Below are positions 43,247-55,250 of a DNA stretch of 64,000 nucleotides, one piece after another; position 1 is the first letter of the stretch; each line of letters starts with the position of its first letter. Origin of the DNA: Posidonia oceanica (lineage: Eukaryota; Streptophyta; Magnoliopsida; Alismatales; Posidoniaceae); the NCBI GenBank assembly GCA_037176725.1, contig JAZBRS010000035.1:47192001-47256000 (forward strand). The letters are read 5' to 3'. The position numbers and the translations under genes are program-made. Under the pieces are notes generated by a model that was not told the origin of the DNA, did not search any database, and was given only the letters and a program-made list of their open reading frames with translations.

Positions 43247-45108
43247 TGTAACCATGCGACCGAATGGCTAGATTGCCGAATCATGGGTCACGGCAAAAAG
43301 ATGTAAAAAACGGGCAAAAGTTGAAGAAAAGAAAACAAAATATTAGAGTCGCCACCTAGTCTATTTTGAAATCCGGAAAGACGAGGAAAACCAGAAAACA
43401 TGTAAAATGATAAAAAATGTAAAGGATATGACACAAGATCATTGCAGGCTAGAGATTTGGGCAAGGACTCCTATGACGCATGGGGAAGGTGTTAGGCACC
43501 CCATGCGCCCGAGAGAGTAGGTCTTTCTGGGCTATTCCGCTCATTTGTAGCTAAATATTGGCAGTTAAGTGCCATTTACTGCACGCCCAAGGGCGATAAT
43601 GCTATGCCTTGTAAAACATGCTAATGCCTTTGAAAATATATTAAATGCCTTTGAAAACATGCCAAGAAATAGAAATTGAAAACCTTAAAGCCACTACAGA
43701 CATGCAAATCATAATAGACAATCAAAACCAAAGAAAACAGACCCAAATCTGATGTCGGAAAGCTTCAAAACAGGGTTCAGTCTACTGGAAGTGTTAGACA
43801 CTGTGATTCCCAGTATCTTATGTAAGACGCATGAGATCCTGCGTCTAACACTTAAAAACAGGTTTCAATGGAAAGCCTCTTTCTGAAGTTAACAAAACCT
43901 CATTGCTTCAGGGAAATTAAGATGCAAAAGAAAAGGGATCAAAACCCTGACTAACATTCTGAAATTAATTTGCAAATGACTTAAAAATGGTTTCAAAAGT
44001 CAAACGTGGGGAAGATGATTGTCTGGGATGTAAGATGCGCCAGAGACTGCGTCTTACATAAGATGCAAAGAACACGGGCTGACCGGCCATGGGAGAGGCT
44101 GTTAGCCCAAGTCGCGCTCTAAGGGCGCATCAGAGGGTTGAAGGGAGGTCGAGGCTTGGCCATGCAACGTAAGAAAACTCTTACTCAAGGATGGGTCACC
44201 ACACACTCATTGGCCGTTGGCCTAGTGTGGGTGAACCCATCGCTGGAGTTAAAATATGGCGGCAAAACAGAGACCATATGCAAGTAAACTTAAATAAGAC
44301 ACATCGAAACAAGCTTCCACAGTGTTGAAGTAAGGATTCTAAGCTAAGAGAGGAGGTGACTTACCTGTGTTGTAGGTTGGTGTTGCTTCCTCGATGCCGG
44401 TGGCTTTCTCTAGCTTGCAGTGGCTCGGACGGCTACTGTGGTGGCTGGGGTCGTTTGGCAAGGTTTCGAGAAGGCCTGATGATAGCTTAAGGTTGGTCGG
44501 AGGTGTGTATCCAGGCGGTTTTTGGTTGGGAATTCGGAGGGCTTTTCCATAGGGATTTTGGTTGCCAACCTCGTGAATGAAGAGACAAAATGCATATATG
44601 GGTTGCATGGGGCTGTAACGTGTGAAGTTGAAAAGAAGGGACGTGGGACATGGTTGGGATAATGTTTTGGATGAGGGGCATGAGAGTCTTTGTACTTCTG
44701 TGTCGATTGTTGGCCAAAATTTGAACTTTGTCAGTCCCAGTGTGTAGGACGCCAAGCTGAGTTGCGTCTAACGTAAGACGCATAAGACTCAGTGTCTTAC
44801 GTCCCAAACAGGCTGGCGGTGTTGGACGCTAAGTTTCCTACGTCTTACATAAGACGCGTCCAACAACCCAGAGTGGACTTTGGGTGTTTTGGGCCTTTTC
44901 TGGTTGGGTTTGGGCTTGGATTTGGACAAGGCTTGGGTTTAGGCTTGGTTTGGGATTGGTGGGCATAGGTTTGGATAGGATTTGGGTTTAGGTTTGGTTT
45001 TGGACAAGGCTTGGGTTTGGGTTTAGTGAATAGGTGGGGGCCGCCACCGTTGAGCACATTCCTGGGAGAAAACCACCGATGAAGGACTACAAAATCGAGG
45101 TGTCTACA
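43247..45108 (-). mobile_element. LTR-S, solo LTR with TSD GAAGG
   Basis: Flanked by GAAGG at 43242-43246 and 45109-45113. Minus strand starts TGTAGACACCTCGATTTTG and ends GGTTACA; 1862 bp. Same family as LTR-A: shared left 30 bp including ACCATGCGACCGAATGG, shared GTTAGCCCAAGTC segment (44110 and 17414), shared right ~90 bp with GGGGGCCGCCAC. Contains the PBS-like box (43346-43354), the GGTGTTAGGCACCCC block (43488) and double-hairpin modules (43791-43851, 44025-44075, 44740-44860). Confidence 0.9.
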
Positions 45109-45623
45109 GAAGGTCAAAGGGAGGTACCTGAAGAGTTAAAATCCCATTGTGTGACCCTTAGATCCCACGAAGTTATCCATACCCCCAGTCTAGGAACCCA
45201 ACTATTGAGAGTACGCAGGTTAAGTCAAGCAACTAATTAACTATTAGAACAAGTAAAACCCGCGTTCTATTTGAAACTTATTTGTTTAGTTAGTCTTGTT
45301 TGATTCATGATCTGTTAAGGACAGATTCTGGTTGGCGAAAGGACAGAGACTCTCGTCGCCTGTCCAAAAGGCTCCTTGTTCCATCGCCGATTGTATCAGT
45401 GACGTGAGTTGTCGCTGCATTGATAGGTGACACACTCTAGAGCACGCCTGGGTGCCTTGTTTGCAGGGTGGTTTGATTGTGATCAGTAATACAGGCTTCA
45501 GAGACATCAGAATAGTTGTTGGGTAGTTATTTTGTTTAGAGAGTTGTAATTACTATCCTTTTATTTCATCAAATCGAGTCTATAATTTCATTTTCTAAAC
45601 ACTTGTAATAGATTGAGAATAGT
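45109..45623 (+). mobile_element. Leader of the F element, second part
   Basis: Continues the leader after LTR-S. No coding region before the TAG near 45620; the open gag frame begins after it. Confidence 0.6.
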
Positions 45624-47767
45624 TTCACAAGGAGGCCGATCAGTACCATCAAGAGCACATCAACAAGTCATCCACCTCGACTTCTGTAGCACAAGCAAGT
45701 AGTTCAACGAGCGAAAACGAGTTCCTATTTAACACCCCAGTTTCACATGCAGAAGAGCCGGACACCCCCAGTTTCATGCAACAAAAGGGCCGCCGCAAGT
45801 TCCCCCATACATCCATTCCGTACGACTACTCTTTTGGGGGCTCCACTCCCATAGTTTCTTTACCAAGTTACAGTAGGGGACAACCTTATGAAAAGGAAGC
45901 TAAGGGGGAGGGGGAGGTAAACCACTCTCAATCATGGAGTTCCCCATTTGAACACATGCTCCCAAGGGCAACCTCCCACGCAGTTCCACCCTTATCAGTC
46001 AATCCCCATCAACTGCCTGAGGGAGCAACTAATGAAGTCCACCAATTCCTGGCACAACACAACCACTCATTCAGGAGCCCACAAATCCCATCCATTCACG
46101 GACCTTCTTTCCTAAACCCTCACTAAGGCTCGTTAACCACAGAAGCTCACACCTACACCATGTCACCAAACTCCACAATAAACTCCCTTACCCAAGGTTA
46201 GTCCACACAGTACTACGCAACTCCAACCTATCCTTCCATCCAGCAAACCACACAATTCCCACCAAGCTACTCTTCACATCATCACCTAGGGGCAACTCAA
46301 TTGCCACAGTCACCACTCACGGTCATGCAGTCCTACTATACCATAGCTCAAGCCTCCCCATTCTCTCCACAACATGGTACCCCTCAGCGAACACAATTCC
46401 ATCAAGTTCAAGGGTACCAAGGCCAGGGGAAACTAGCCACTTCGGGTCTAGATATTAAAAGAATGATCTCAGAGGCATTGGCAGAAGCAGGGGTTACATC
46501 TAAGGCACCAGTCGATTTTGATACTTTAAAGTTCCCCCGGTTCAGTCTGTCGCTCGGGTTTAAAATGCCTAAAATGCAAAAATATGATGGGATGGGTGAT
46601 CTAAGGAATCATCTAGCCATTTTTACCATGGATGCACTACCCTATCAACATGATAATAGGCTTACTGTCTACCTCTTCTTCAAGAGCCTTGAGAGAGAAG
46701 CACTAAGATGGTTCAACACCCTCATAGCATTTGACCTCAGTGACTTTAAAACAATGTTGGAGAAATTTCTGCACCAATATAGCCATCGTATCCAACACAA
46801 GCCCACAATAGGAGACCTCCTCGCCGAAAAGATGAAATCTGATGAGGTGTTTGTCACCTTCGCAAGTAGATGGAGAGACATGGCGGCCAGATCTGAGTGT
46901 TACATTCCTGAGTGCCAAGCCGTCGAGATCATAGCCAGAAATACAATAAGGGCACTTAGAGCAGGGCTATTGGTCGACGACTTCCAAACATACCCCTAGC
47001 TATACGAGCGTGTTGCTAGGGTCCTCTGCAACAAAGAGGACTTACCATTCTTAGAGCTTGAGGGAAGGGGAAAGAAGAAGACCTCTGGTTACCCTTTTGA
47101 AGGCATCTCGGGCAGCATGGCGCAGGTCTCAACCCAACAAGGACAAAAAGGAGAGAGAAATCCCCAATACCAGTCAGGGTACCCAGTTCAGGTCCAAGGA
47201 CAGCCACTTCACTATCAAGAGCAGCCAATATAGTACCAAGGGCAGCCAACATAGCATCAATAGCAATATTAGTAGAGGCAATGCCAGGTTTGGCAGTCGC
47301 AGCAATTCCAACAACAGCAGCCCCAGCAATATCAGTGTCAGCAGCCTCCATACTCGGTATATGCCCGACAGGGGCAACCAAGTAATCAACACAAGGGGCC
47401 ACAATAGGGGCAGAGAAGCTACAACAGCGTCCCTCCACCACGAAGCTACAAAGGCCCTCACAGGCAAAACTAGCAGCTACTTCCTGAGTCACACCGCGAC
47501 GTATTCAGGATGTTGGTCGAGAGTGGAGATCTACAGCTCCCAGAGCCCGGGCCAAATCCTCCCAATGCTAATATGTTCAAGTACTGCCCATATCACCAGA
47601 AGAACGGACATATGCTTGAAGAATGCTTCACAGTGAAGGACAAAATATACAATCTAAATGACAAGGGGAAAATCATGTGGTCAGTGCTTAGAGAAAGGTT
47701 GAGGGCAACTCAAAAGGGACAACAAGAAATGCAGATTCATCAAGACCCCATCCCAGCCATCCAATAG
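45624..47767 (+). pseudogene. Gag of the F element
   Basis: Frame is open from about 45624; the first ATG in it is 45776 (MQQKGRRK). A Ser/Pro/Gln-rich N-terminal part has two stops near 46125-46200. The Gag domain is at 46510-46990: LGFKMPKMQKYDGMGDLRNH, FFKSLEREALRWFNTL, LEKFLHQYSHRIQHKPTIGD, FASRWRDMA. It is followed by a Gln-rich stretch (47180-47420) with many TAG stops at glutamine positions, and then CPYHQKNGHMLEECFTVKDK, a C-x2-H-x5-H-x4-C knuckle. Structural protein of a gypsy element distinct from gag-1/gag-2. Confidence 0.8.
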
Positions 47768-48017
47768 CCCACATGGAGGCCAAGGACATTCAGCCAACAA
47801 CACAGCCAGAATTGGTGATCTTCCAGCATGTACACCAGACCTCGACCTAAAGCCACCAGTCAAAGATGAAGAAGAACTAGATATGCCAACAGTGCCTGTA
47901 GCATGATCAAAGGAGGACTCAGACAAACCTTGGGAAGATACACTAGGATGGGAGACTCAGGACGACGACGAAGGAGTCAGTGATCTCACTATTCTTGACC
48001 CCTCTAGCTTCCTCCCC

Positions 48018-48506
48018 ATGGCTGAACAACATGGATCAGATAGGGGGGATTCCTTTGAATCAGCAAGAGAAGTTGTCACAGACTTTGAACAAAGAAACAT
48101 AGTCTTCCAAGATCTGCCCACTCCAGAAAGGCGCTTGCTTCCTTTGATCGTTATAGTTGAAATCAATGACTATCCTCTTCCAAAAGTACTTGTTGATACT
48201 GGTGCTAGCAAGAGTGTATGTTCCCTATCTACTCTGGATTACCTGGGCATAGAAGAAAACGAGATCACCAAGCATCGCTTCGCCTACATGGCTTATGATA
48301 AAAGTCAAAGAGAAGTGATTGGGACTATTCAAATGGCTGTTACCATAGGCCTCCTCACCAGCACTACTACAATCATAGTGATGGAGGAAGACCTGGTTGA
48401 ACCCTTGATCTTAGGCAGGTATTGGTTGGTAGAAATTGGAGTTGTGGCGTCCCCCGTGCATCAGCTTCTCAAATTCAAACATCAAGGGAAAGTGATCATC
48501 ATCTAG
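48018..48506 (+). pseudogene. Aspartic protease of the F element
   Basis: 162-codon frame; active site KVLVDTGASKSVCSLS, then AYDKSQREVIGTIQMAV and LILGRYWLVEIGVVASPVHQ, the standard retropepsin layout. The frame is intact, but upstream Gag is interrupted and everything after the protease is lost. Confidence 0.85.
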
Positions 48507-48852
48507 GCTAATCACTAGATAGATTCAAGGGCAGACTGGGAACCCATTCCTCCAGAACCATGCAAAAACAGACTACCATCACCAGAGTCATACGATGAAG
48601 AGCCGCCTGATGGGTGGTCAGATTATGATCACTGGTACGAGGAAGGGTCGGGTTCTCAGATGTTCTAGGACATGAAGGGGCAAGGTGCTTAGCAATACTT
48701 CCTGCATACACGCCCGCCGGGTCTGAAGAAAACAGTCCAAGTCTCTCCTCTCCACATAGAAGAAGACCAGCTACCCGTGTACGATGAGTATGTGGACTCG
48801 AACTGATATGACATAGAGGTTGCACTCAAATCGCCTTTTTAAGCAGCCCGTG
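48507..48852 (+). pseudogene. Polyprotein remnant after the F protease
   Basis: Plus-strand frames give WEPIPPEPCKNRLPSPESY, DGWSDYDHWYEEGSGSQM, broken by several TAG stops. No RT is reached; the chromovirus LTR starts at 48853, cutting the element. The acidic D/E/W-rich stretch is typical of linker sequence. Confidence 0.55.
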
Positions 48853-50800
48853 TGTAACTCCCCAACACGTCACATACTAGCATCAGCACTACCCAGAGTT
48901 AAAATAAATAATTAAAAAGAAACTATGCTCTAATTAATATTGAAAATAGAATTCTATAAACTACGCTACCTAGAACCTCAGTGTGCAGCTACGTGGCTCC
49001 TATCTAGGCACCAGAACTGGACTGCACTCCTAATCTGTACCTGAAAACAAAACACAAAACGCGTGAGTGACATCAAAGTCACCAAGTACGCGTCCACCAA
49101 AAATCACGGAGAAAAATTACAAAACTTAAGATTTACAAGGGTCAAACCAAAACTAAAGAAAACCACTTGCAAAACCATGCCATTTTCAAATCATAATCAA
49201 TTTCCTTTGAAATCACATGCTCTTTATAAAGCATTTTATGCATTCAAATCCTCGTCTGAAACCATCTCAGAAAACTACACATAGAGCGAACAAAACTCGT
49301 TGTGCCACCCTGGCCACAAGTGACCAATCTGGCTACAAGCAGTTGCTGAAGGTTCCAACTTCACTCAACTGCACTGCCGCGGTGCACTACCCCGTGTGGG
49401 AGAAAACCACCGCCCCGGCCAACAAGCCTCAATTTATCATATTTTTCGGTACACGGGGTTGCATCCTTCGGACGTCCCTTTGGTGCCCGAGCGTCTGGGG
49501 ACTCTAACCTCAGCCCCAGCCAACACCGACACAGAGGGTAATCCATCTTTTTCACCGGGCCCTATAGTACCACAAGCTCAGAATCCACGCCCTAGGAATC
49601 GTAACCGACTTTTCTGAGGTCTCATCTCCCTACTCCATCGGTAGTATCCTTCTACTACATGGAAACTATCCCAAAACCATGAAAATCCTTTTCCAAAACA
49701 TTTGCAATTTCTTTCAAAAACCATTTTCAAATACTTTTATCACACATAATCCTCATAAGGCCTCAAAATCACTTTAAAATCCGAACATATTGAAAAGTAC
49801 TCAGAATGGGTTCAGGGGCCTGATTCGGCATACCGAAATAGTTCGGTCAACCGAACCAGGGATTCTGGGCCCTGATTCGGTATGCCAAAATTCTTCGATC
49901 GACCAGATTAGTGCTCTGGCTCACACTAGAGAACAAGATCGGCATACCGAATCCAATTCGGCATACCGAATCTAATTCGGCATGCCGATTTTGTCGAGAG
50001 CAGTAAACCTGCAACTCTTGATCCAAAATCACCCAAAATGGGAATGAGAACCGGTCTCACCACAAGTCACTAAAAATTCCACAAAATATATTGAAACAAA
50101 GAGCTCAAAGTCATCTACAATTTGGCACAAAAATCACATGAATCCGTTCACTCTAGCTCGAGATATAAGATTTCAAAGACGAAGAGCTCAAAGAACGCAC
50201 AAAAGCCATTTCCACAACGAATCATTGAAAAATACTTCAAATAATTCCATATAATTCTATAATTTTTACCACACAATAGGATTCTAACGCATCACATGAT
50301 TTTAAACAAGATCTAAAGAAAAGGAGACGAGGTGGAGCACGTACACACAATCATCGGTTCTTCCTTCCTTTTCTTCCTTCCGGTCGACTGCAACTCCTAC
50401 TCCTACTTCTTCTCTCCTCTTGGTTCCTTGGCTCAACCCTCTCTCTCGTTCCTCCTTTGCCCCCTCATCTCAAGGCCCTTCCCCCTTCTTATCTTTTCCC
50501 CACTGCGACAGCCGTCCGGAGGTGCAGGCTAAACGGCGCAAGGTAAGGTGTGTGGCGGCGTAGCGTGGAAGACACCTCACTTAGCACAATGCAAGCGTTG
50601 AAATTTTCTCTCACGATGGGTCCCACGCATACAGACCACAATATGCCAAAATACCACATAGTACAGAGAGCCAAGAAACCACAAACACAAATCTATTATG
50701 ATTGCATAAAGAATATAATTACGGTTACAAGCAATCAAATCCCATAAAAAATACGGGAAATAATTTCCTAAATCTAAACGGACAGCACCCAGATATTACA
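48853..50800 (-). mobile_element. LTR-G3, 3' LTR of the chromovirus
   Basis: Minus strand starts TGTAATATCTGGG after a polypurine tract and ends GGGGAGTTACA. 1948 bp. The left ~950 bp align closely with LTR-G5 (58007-59049). Contains repeated ATTCGGCATACCGAAT palindromes (49824-49990). The 5 bp to its left (CCGTG) has no partner because LTR-G5 is truncated. Confidence 0.85.
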
Positions 50801-50815
50801 TCCTACCCCCCTTAA
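50801..50815 (-). other. Polypurine tract of the chromovirus
   Basis: Minus strand reads TTAAGGGGGGTAGGA directly before the LTR start. Confidence 0.8.
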
Positions 50816-50879
50816 AAGGATTTTCGTCCCCGAAATTCATCTCTAATAGAACAAATGGGGGTATCGTGAATAAATATCC

Positions 50880-51975
50880 TCCTCCCGCTCCCATGTAGCT
50901 TCCTCTGCTCCATGGTGCTACCATTGAACCAATACAAGGGGAATTATTTTATTTTTGAGGACCTGTTCCTTTCGGTCCAGTATCAGAACAACATCCTCCA
51001 CCATGGACAAATCCTCTCGTGGCTCATCTGGCTATACTGGTATCATCTGGGACGCATCTGCCAAACACTTTCTCAACATCGAAACATGGAAGACGCTATG
51101 CACACTTGAAAGTTCTAGAGGCAAATCTAACTTGTATGCCAATTTACCAACCCTTCTGGAAATCTGGTAAGGTCCAATGTAGCGAGGACTTAGCTTCCCT
51201 CGCTTTCCAAATATCGCCACTCCTTTGGTTGGTGATACCTTTAGGAAAACAAACTCTCCTACTTCGAATTCCAAAGGTCTTCGCCTCTTATCCGCATAGC
51301 TCTTCTGTCAGCTTTGTGTAGCTACCAACCTTTTCTGAATCAGATCCACTTTCTCTTCATACTGCTGCACAATTTCTGGGCCCACAAGCTGACGTTCGCC
51401 TACTTCACTCCAACATGTGGGTGTTGGACACGGTCTACTAGACAGTGCTTCATACGGTGCCATCTCAATGCTGGAATGATAGCTGTTGTTGCAGGCAAAT
51501 TTTATCAGTGGCAGATGATCCTCCTAGCTTCCTCCAAAGTCTAAGACACAAGCCCTCAACATATCTTCCAGTGTCTGAGTAGTCATTTCTGTCTAATCAT
51601 CTGTCTGAGGGTGGAAAGCAGTGCTGTAATTTAACACAGTACCAAATGTTTCCTGCAATGCTCTCTAGAACCTCGATGTAAATCGAGTATCTCTGTCAGA
51701 CACAATCGTTACTGGAACTCCATGCAGTCGAACTATTTCAGACACGTACAACTCTACCAACTATTGCAAGGGAAGATTCACCCTCATGGGCAAGAAATGT
51801 GCCGATTTTGTAAGCCGATCAACGATTACCCACACTGTATTATTCTTTCTCCTTGTCTTGGATAATCCTGTCACGAAGTCCATCGACACATGTTCCCATT
51901 TCTAGACTAGAATATCCAAGGGTTGCAGAGTCCCTCTAGGTTTTTGGTGTTTAATTTTCACCATCTGGCAGGTTG
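50880..51975 (-). pseudogene. Chromovirus integrase core, C-terminal part and chromodomain
   Basis: Right to left: zinc-finger end (C-A-T-C-Q), [10 protein letters not shown] with the first catalytic [27 protein letters not shown] with the second D, HPQTDD-stop-TE with the catalytic E, then GEFVFLKVSPTKGV, FGKRGKLSPRYIGPY and FHVSMLRKCLADASQ (51274-51032). Beyond that (51030-50880) VEDVVLILDRKEQVL, VQW-stop-HHGAEEATWE and YPHLF form a chromodomain, as in the Tekay clade. Stops are TAG or TGA at positions usually W, Q or R. The chromodomain is thought to direct insertion to heterochromatin. Confidence 0.8.
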
Positions 51976-51980
51976 CACAC

Positions 51981-54413
51981 TGTGACCATGTCCCGGCGAC
52001 AAGGCGCACGCGGCCATAGCTAGCGCACACCGACCGGCTTAAGGGTCACGGATGAATGGGTGAATCCGAGGAAGGACACTCGACTCAAAAACATCAGAAA
52101 GAAAATGGCGATGAAAACTGGGATAAAAGAAGAAAAGGAGTCACCACCTAGTCTATTGAAAGTCGGAAAGACGAGGAAAACTGGAAATGAGAAAGCAGGG
52201 AAACGTGCGATGTAATTTCGAAAGAAAAACATGCAATCCGTCCCGAATAAATGCGACACGAGGTCATTGCGGTCTAGAGAAAGGGTAAGGACTCATGTTA
52301 TGCATGGGGAAGGTGTTAGGCACCCCTACACGCCCGAAGAAGTCAGTCTTTCTAGGCCAATCCGCTCTTGTGTGGCAAATGTAGGCAAATCATGCCAAAA
52401 TAATATATGCTTGAGGAGCAAGATGCAAAATGCCATGCCATGAGGTTGTAAATCACGTAGGAAACAGATAGGAATGAATCAAAACATGCATTTAAAACAT
52501 GAATCTAATGCTCAGCAACGCTACCAGTGTTCTGAAAATGAACAGGCACTTGTGCCAGTAATGCGCACTGGGATCATCCGCTAGGGATGCCCACCAAATC
52601 ATAGCGCTAATAGTTCACATTAACTCCAGACAGTAAGCATTATTGTCCTATGCATGCAATAGTAAAACAGATGATCGGGAAATCATGCGAGGCAGTTGAA
52701 ATCAAGTAGAGGAAAGACATAGAATCAAATGAATGGAGAATGGATAAGAAAACCAGAAAACACAGCTCTACACACTGTCTATTCTGGTTTTGGGCTATGC
52801 GCTTGTAAGTCTCGCTGGTTCTAGACGCCAGATCCACGTACTCAAAAGTCACATCAGATTGTTGCGCTAGATCCAATCGCTCATAAGGCGCGCTCTAGAA
52901 ATTACAGTCTAGACAATGGACTTCATCGCACAATTGCTCGGCATACAAGATCGAAACAAGACAAATAATGATCGGCGAAGCAAAATGGGATATCAGAGCA
53001 TTGTAAGAAGCAAAGAAACAAGAGATACATGCATGATCGGCCTCCCCATCTCCCTTGCACAGTGTGGGGAAGAGTTGGGTTCGTCGGCCACTGTCGAGGC
53101 CGGAACCCAACCAAACGCTACTGTGGCTTACGTTGGAGATGGAGGAAGGCTGGAGGGACCTCGGGATGCAATGCAGAAGAGAAAACACGGAAGACATGCC
53201 CCTCTCCTCACCACTCGTGCTCGCCGGTTCCGTCCACCATGGAAGAGGTGGTCGGCCATTGACACGGCCGGAGGAGCCGACGGGACGTCGTCATGGGTCC
53301 GAGGGGGGTATGCGGATGTAGGGCTATGTCCGGTTCGAGCTCATTGGCCTCTGGTTGAGCTCGAAGCCACAGACGTATCCCAGAATGCAAGAATGCCGAC
53401 GGTAAAAGAAAACTGATGAAGTCGACGATGCAAAACCAGTAAAAATGGCTTCCACAAGGCACAGATAGACTACATTACATTAAGGGAGGAGTGTGCTCAC
53501 ATGTTGGAGAATCGGCACGTGCTTTCTCGGTGCGTCGACTCGCGGTGGCTGCTTGGAGTGTCGACGTCGGTTGTGGCTGAACGGACGATGAGGTGTGGGT
53601 TGCTGGATGCGGGACTCAAAACGCTCTGCCTCACTCAGGGAAGGACTGTGGAGGAGACGGGGTGTAGGTTTCAGACTCGGGATGGGTAGCTCAGACTATG
53701 GGAAGCTTGGACTGTGGGGTGGCTCACCGGAAATAGGAATTCGGACGGAAGCATGGCACAGGGGGGCTGGAGAGCAAGTGGACAAGGTTGCTGGAGACTG
53801 AGTGAGTCGAGAGAGCTGAGAGAGAGGTCTGGCCAGTGTTTTTATAATGTGGCGGGAGGCATGGATGTCATTGGTTAACGACGTGTTTGAATGCATGGTT
53901 TGGATTCAAGTGGGGTGGATGAGATGGAAATTAAAATTGAGATGGGGGGTAGGGTGGTCCTGATGCAAATAGGTCTAGGCTCAGATCTGTCGGAGCCAAT
54001 GGGAAGCCAGATTTCAATGTGCCAACAAGTGGATTGGCTAGAGTAATCTTACTGATATTTTATCTGACACAGGGCATCGCGCCAGCATTGCGCGCCTGAG
54101 CAGCGTGCCGTTTGTCTACGACTTTCGTAGCCACTGGCTAATGCCGTCATCTGGAGACGTCTGGAGTTGACGCCATCTAGAGACACTAAGACTATGTTAG
54201 AGGCCTATGGCCGAATCTTGAGCCTTTTCCAAATAGCATCGAGCCATCACTGGTCTTGGGCCTTGGTGTGTGTTGGGTTTAGGCAGGTTTTAAAGTGTGG
54301 GGGGGATTTTGGGATGGTTTGTTGGGTTTGAAATGGGGATTTGGTCCGTCGCAACCGAGCCTATTCCTTTGGAGGTGTCCACCGACGAGTACCTGCAAAA
54401 CGGGGTGTCTACA
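51981..54413 (-). mobile_element. LTR-H, solo LTR with TSD CACAC
   Basis: Flanked by CACAC at 51976-51980 and 54414-54418. Minus strand starts TGTAGACACCCCG and ends GGTCACA; 2433 bp. Taking out the LTR and one CACAC makes the host integrase frame continuous across its zinc-finger C-x2-C. Carries the PBS-like box in mutated form (GAGTCACCA, 52138-52146) and the GGTGTTAGGCACCCC block (near 52315), and a GC-rich segment (53030-53430). No double-hairpin modules. Confidence 0.9.
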
Positions 54414-55250
54414 CACACCTTGCTACATGCTCAGCAATTTCTTTCTTCATTCTAGGCCACCAGAAGTTCCTCTTCAGATCCTTATACATCTTGGTGCTTC
54501 CTAGATGAATTGTATATCTGAACTGGTGAGCTTCATTCAATAATCCCTGTTTTACCTCCTCCACTTGGGGCACATACAGACGTAAATCATATCTAAGCCC
54601 ACCGTCTACTCCAACCGAGAATTGAGGTGCCTCTCCCGCCTCCATCTTCTTCCAGATTTCATGCACAAATGGGTCCAACTGCTGAGCTGTTACAATAGCC
54701 TCGATTAGCCTTGGGCGAACAGTCAAGTTTGCCATCCATGCACTAACGTGTCCTTGAGACTGCTTCCATGGTCTGCATTCAACCAACCCTTCTATAAGAT
54801 GACATTCCTTGATCATCAGGTTGGCCATAGTATAGGTGCGTCTGCTCAGAGCATCTGCGACCACATTAGCCTTCCCTGGGTGGTAAGACAAACTAAAGTC
54901 ATAATCCTTGAGGTATTCCACCCACCTCTGCTGCCTTAGGTTCAGATCTTTTTGTGTGAAGATGTACTTCAAACTTCGATGATCTGTGAATATCTCAAAC
55001 TGTTCGCCATACAAATAATGCCTCTAGATCTTAAGTGCAAAAACCACCGCAACCATTTCCAAATCATGAGTGGGGTAATTCCTTTCATGGTCTTTTAGCT
55101 GGCGGGAAGCATATGCCACCACCTTACCATGTTGCATAAGAACACACCCCAATCCTGTTCCACAGGCATCACTGTATATTGTGAAACCACCACTCCCTGA
55201 TGGCAAAGTCAAGACTGGAGATGTGAATAGCCGGGCCTTCAACTCATTGA
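54414..55250 (-). pseudogene. Chromovirus RNase H and integrase N-terminus
   Basis: RNase [21 protein letters not shown] with the first [20 protein letters not shown] with the E, a TAG at a usual W (ALKI-stop-RHYLYG), FTDHRSLKYIF with the next D, and YHPGKANVVADALSRR. Then a spacer to the integrase finger: EAHQFRYTIHLGSTKMY, FWWPRMKKEIAEHVARC, interrupted by LTR-H. RNase H removes the RNA template during reverse transcription. Confidence 0.85.
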
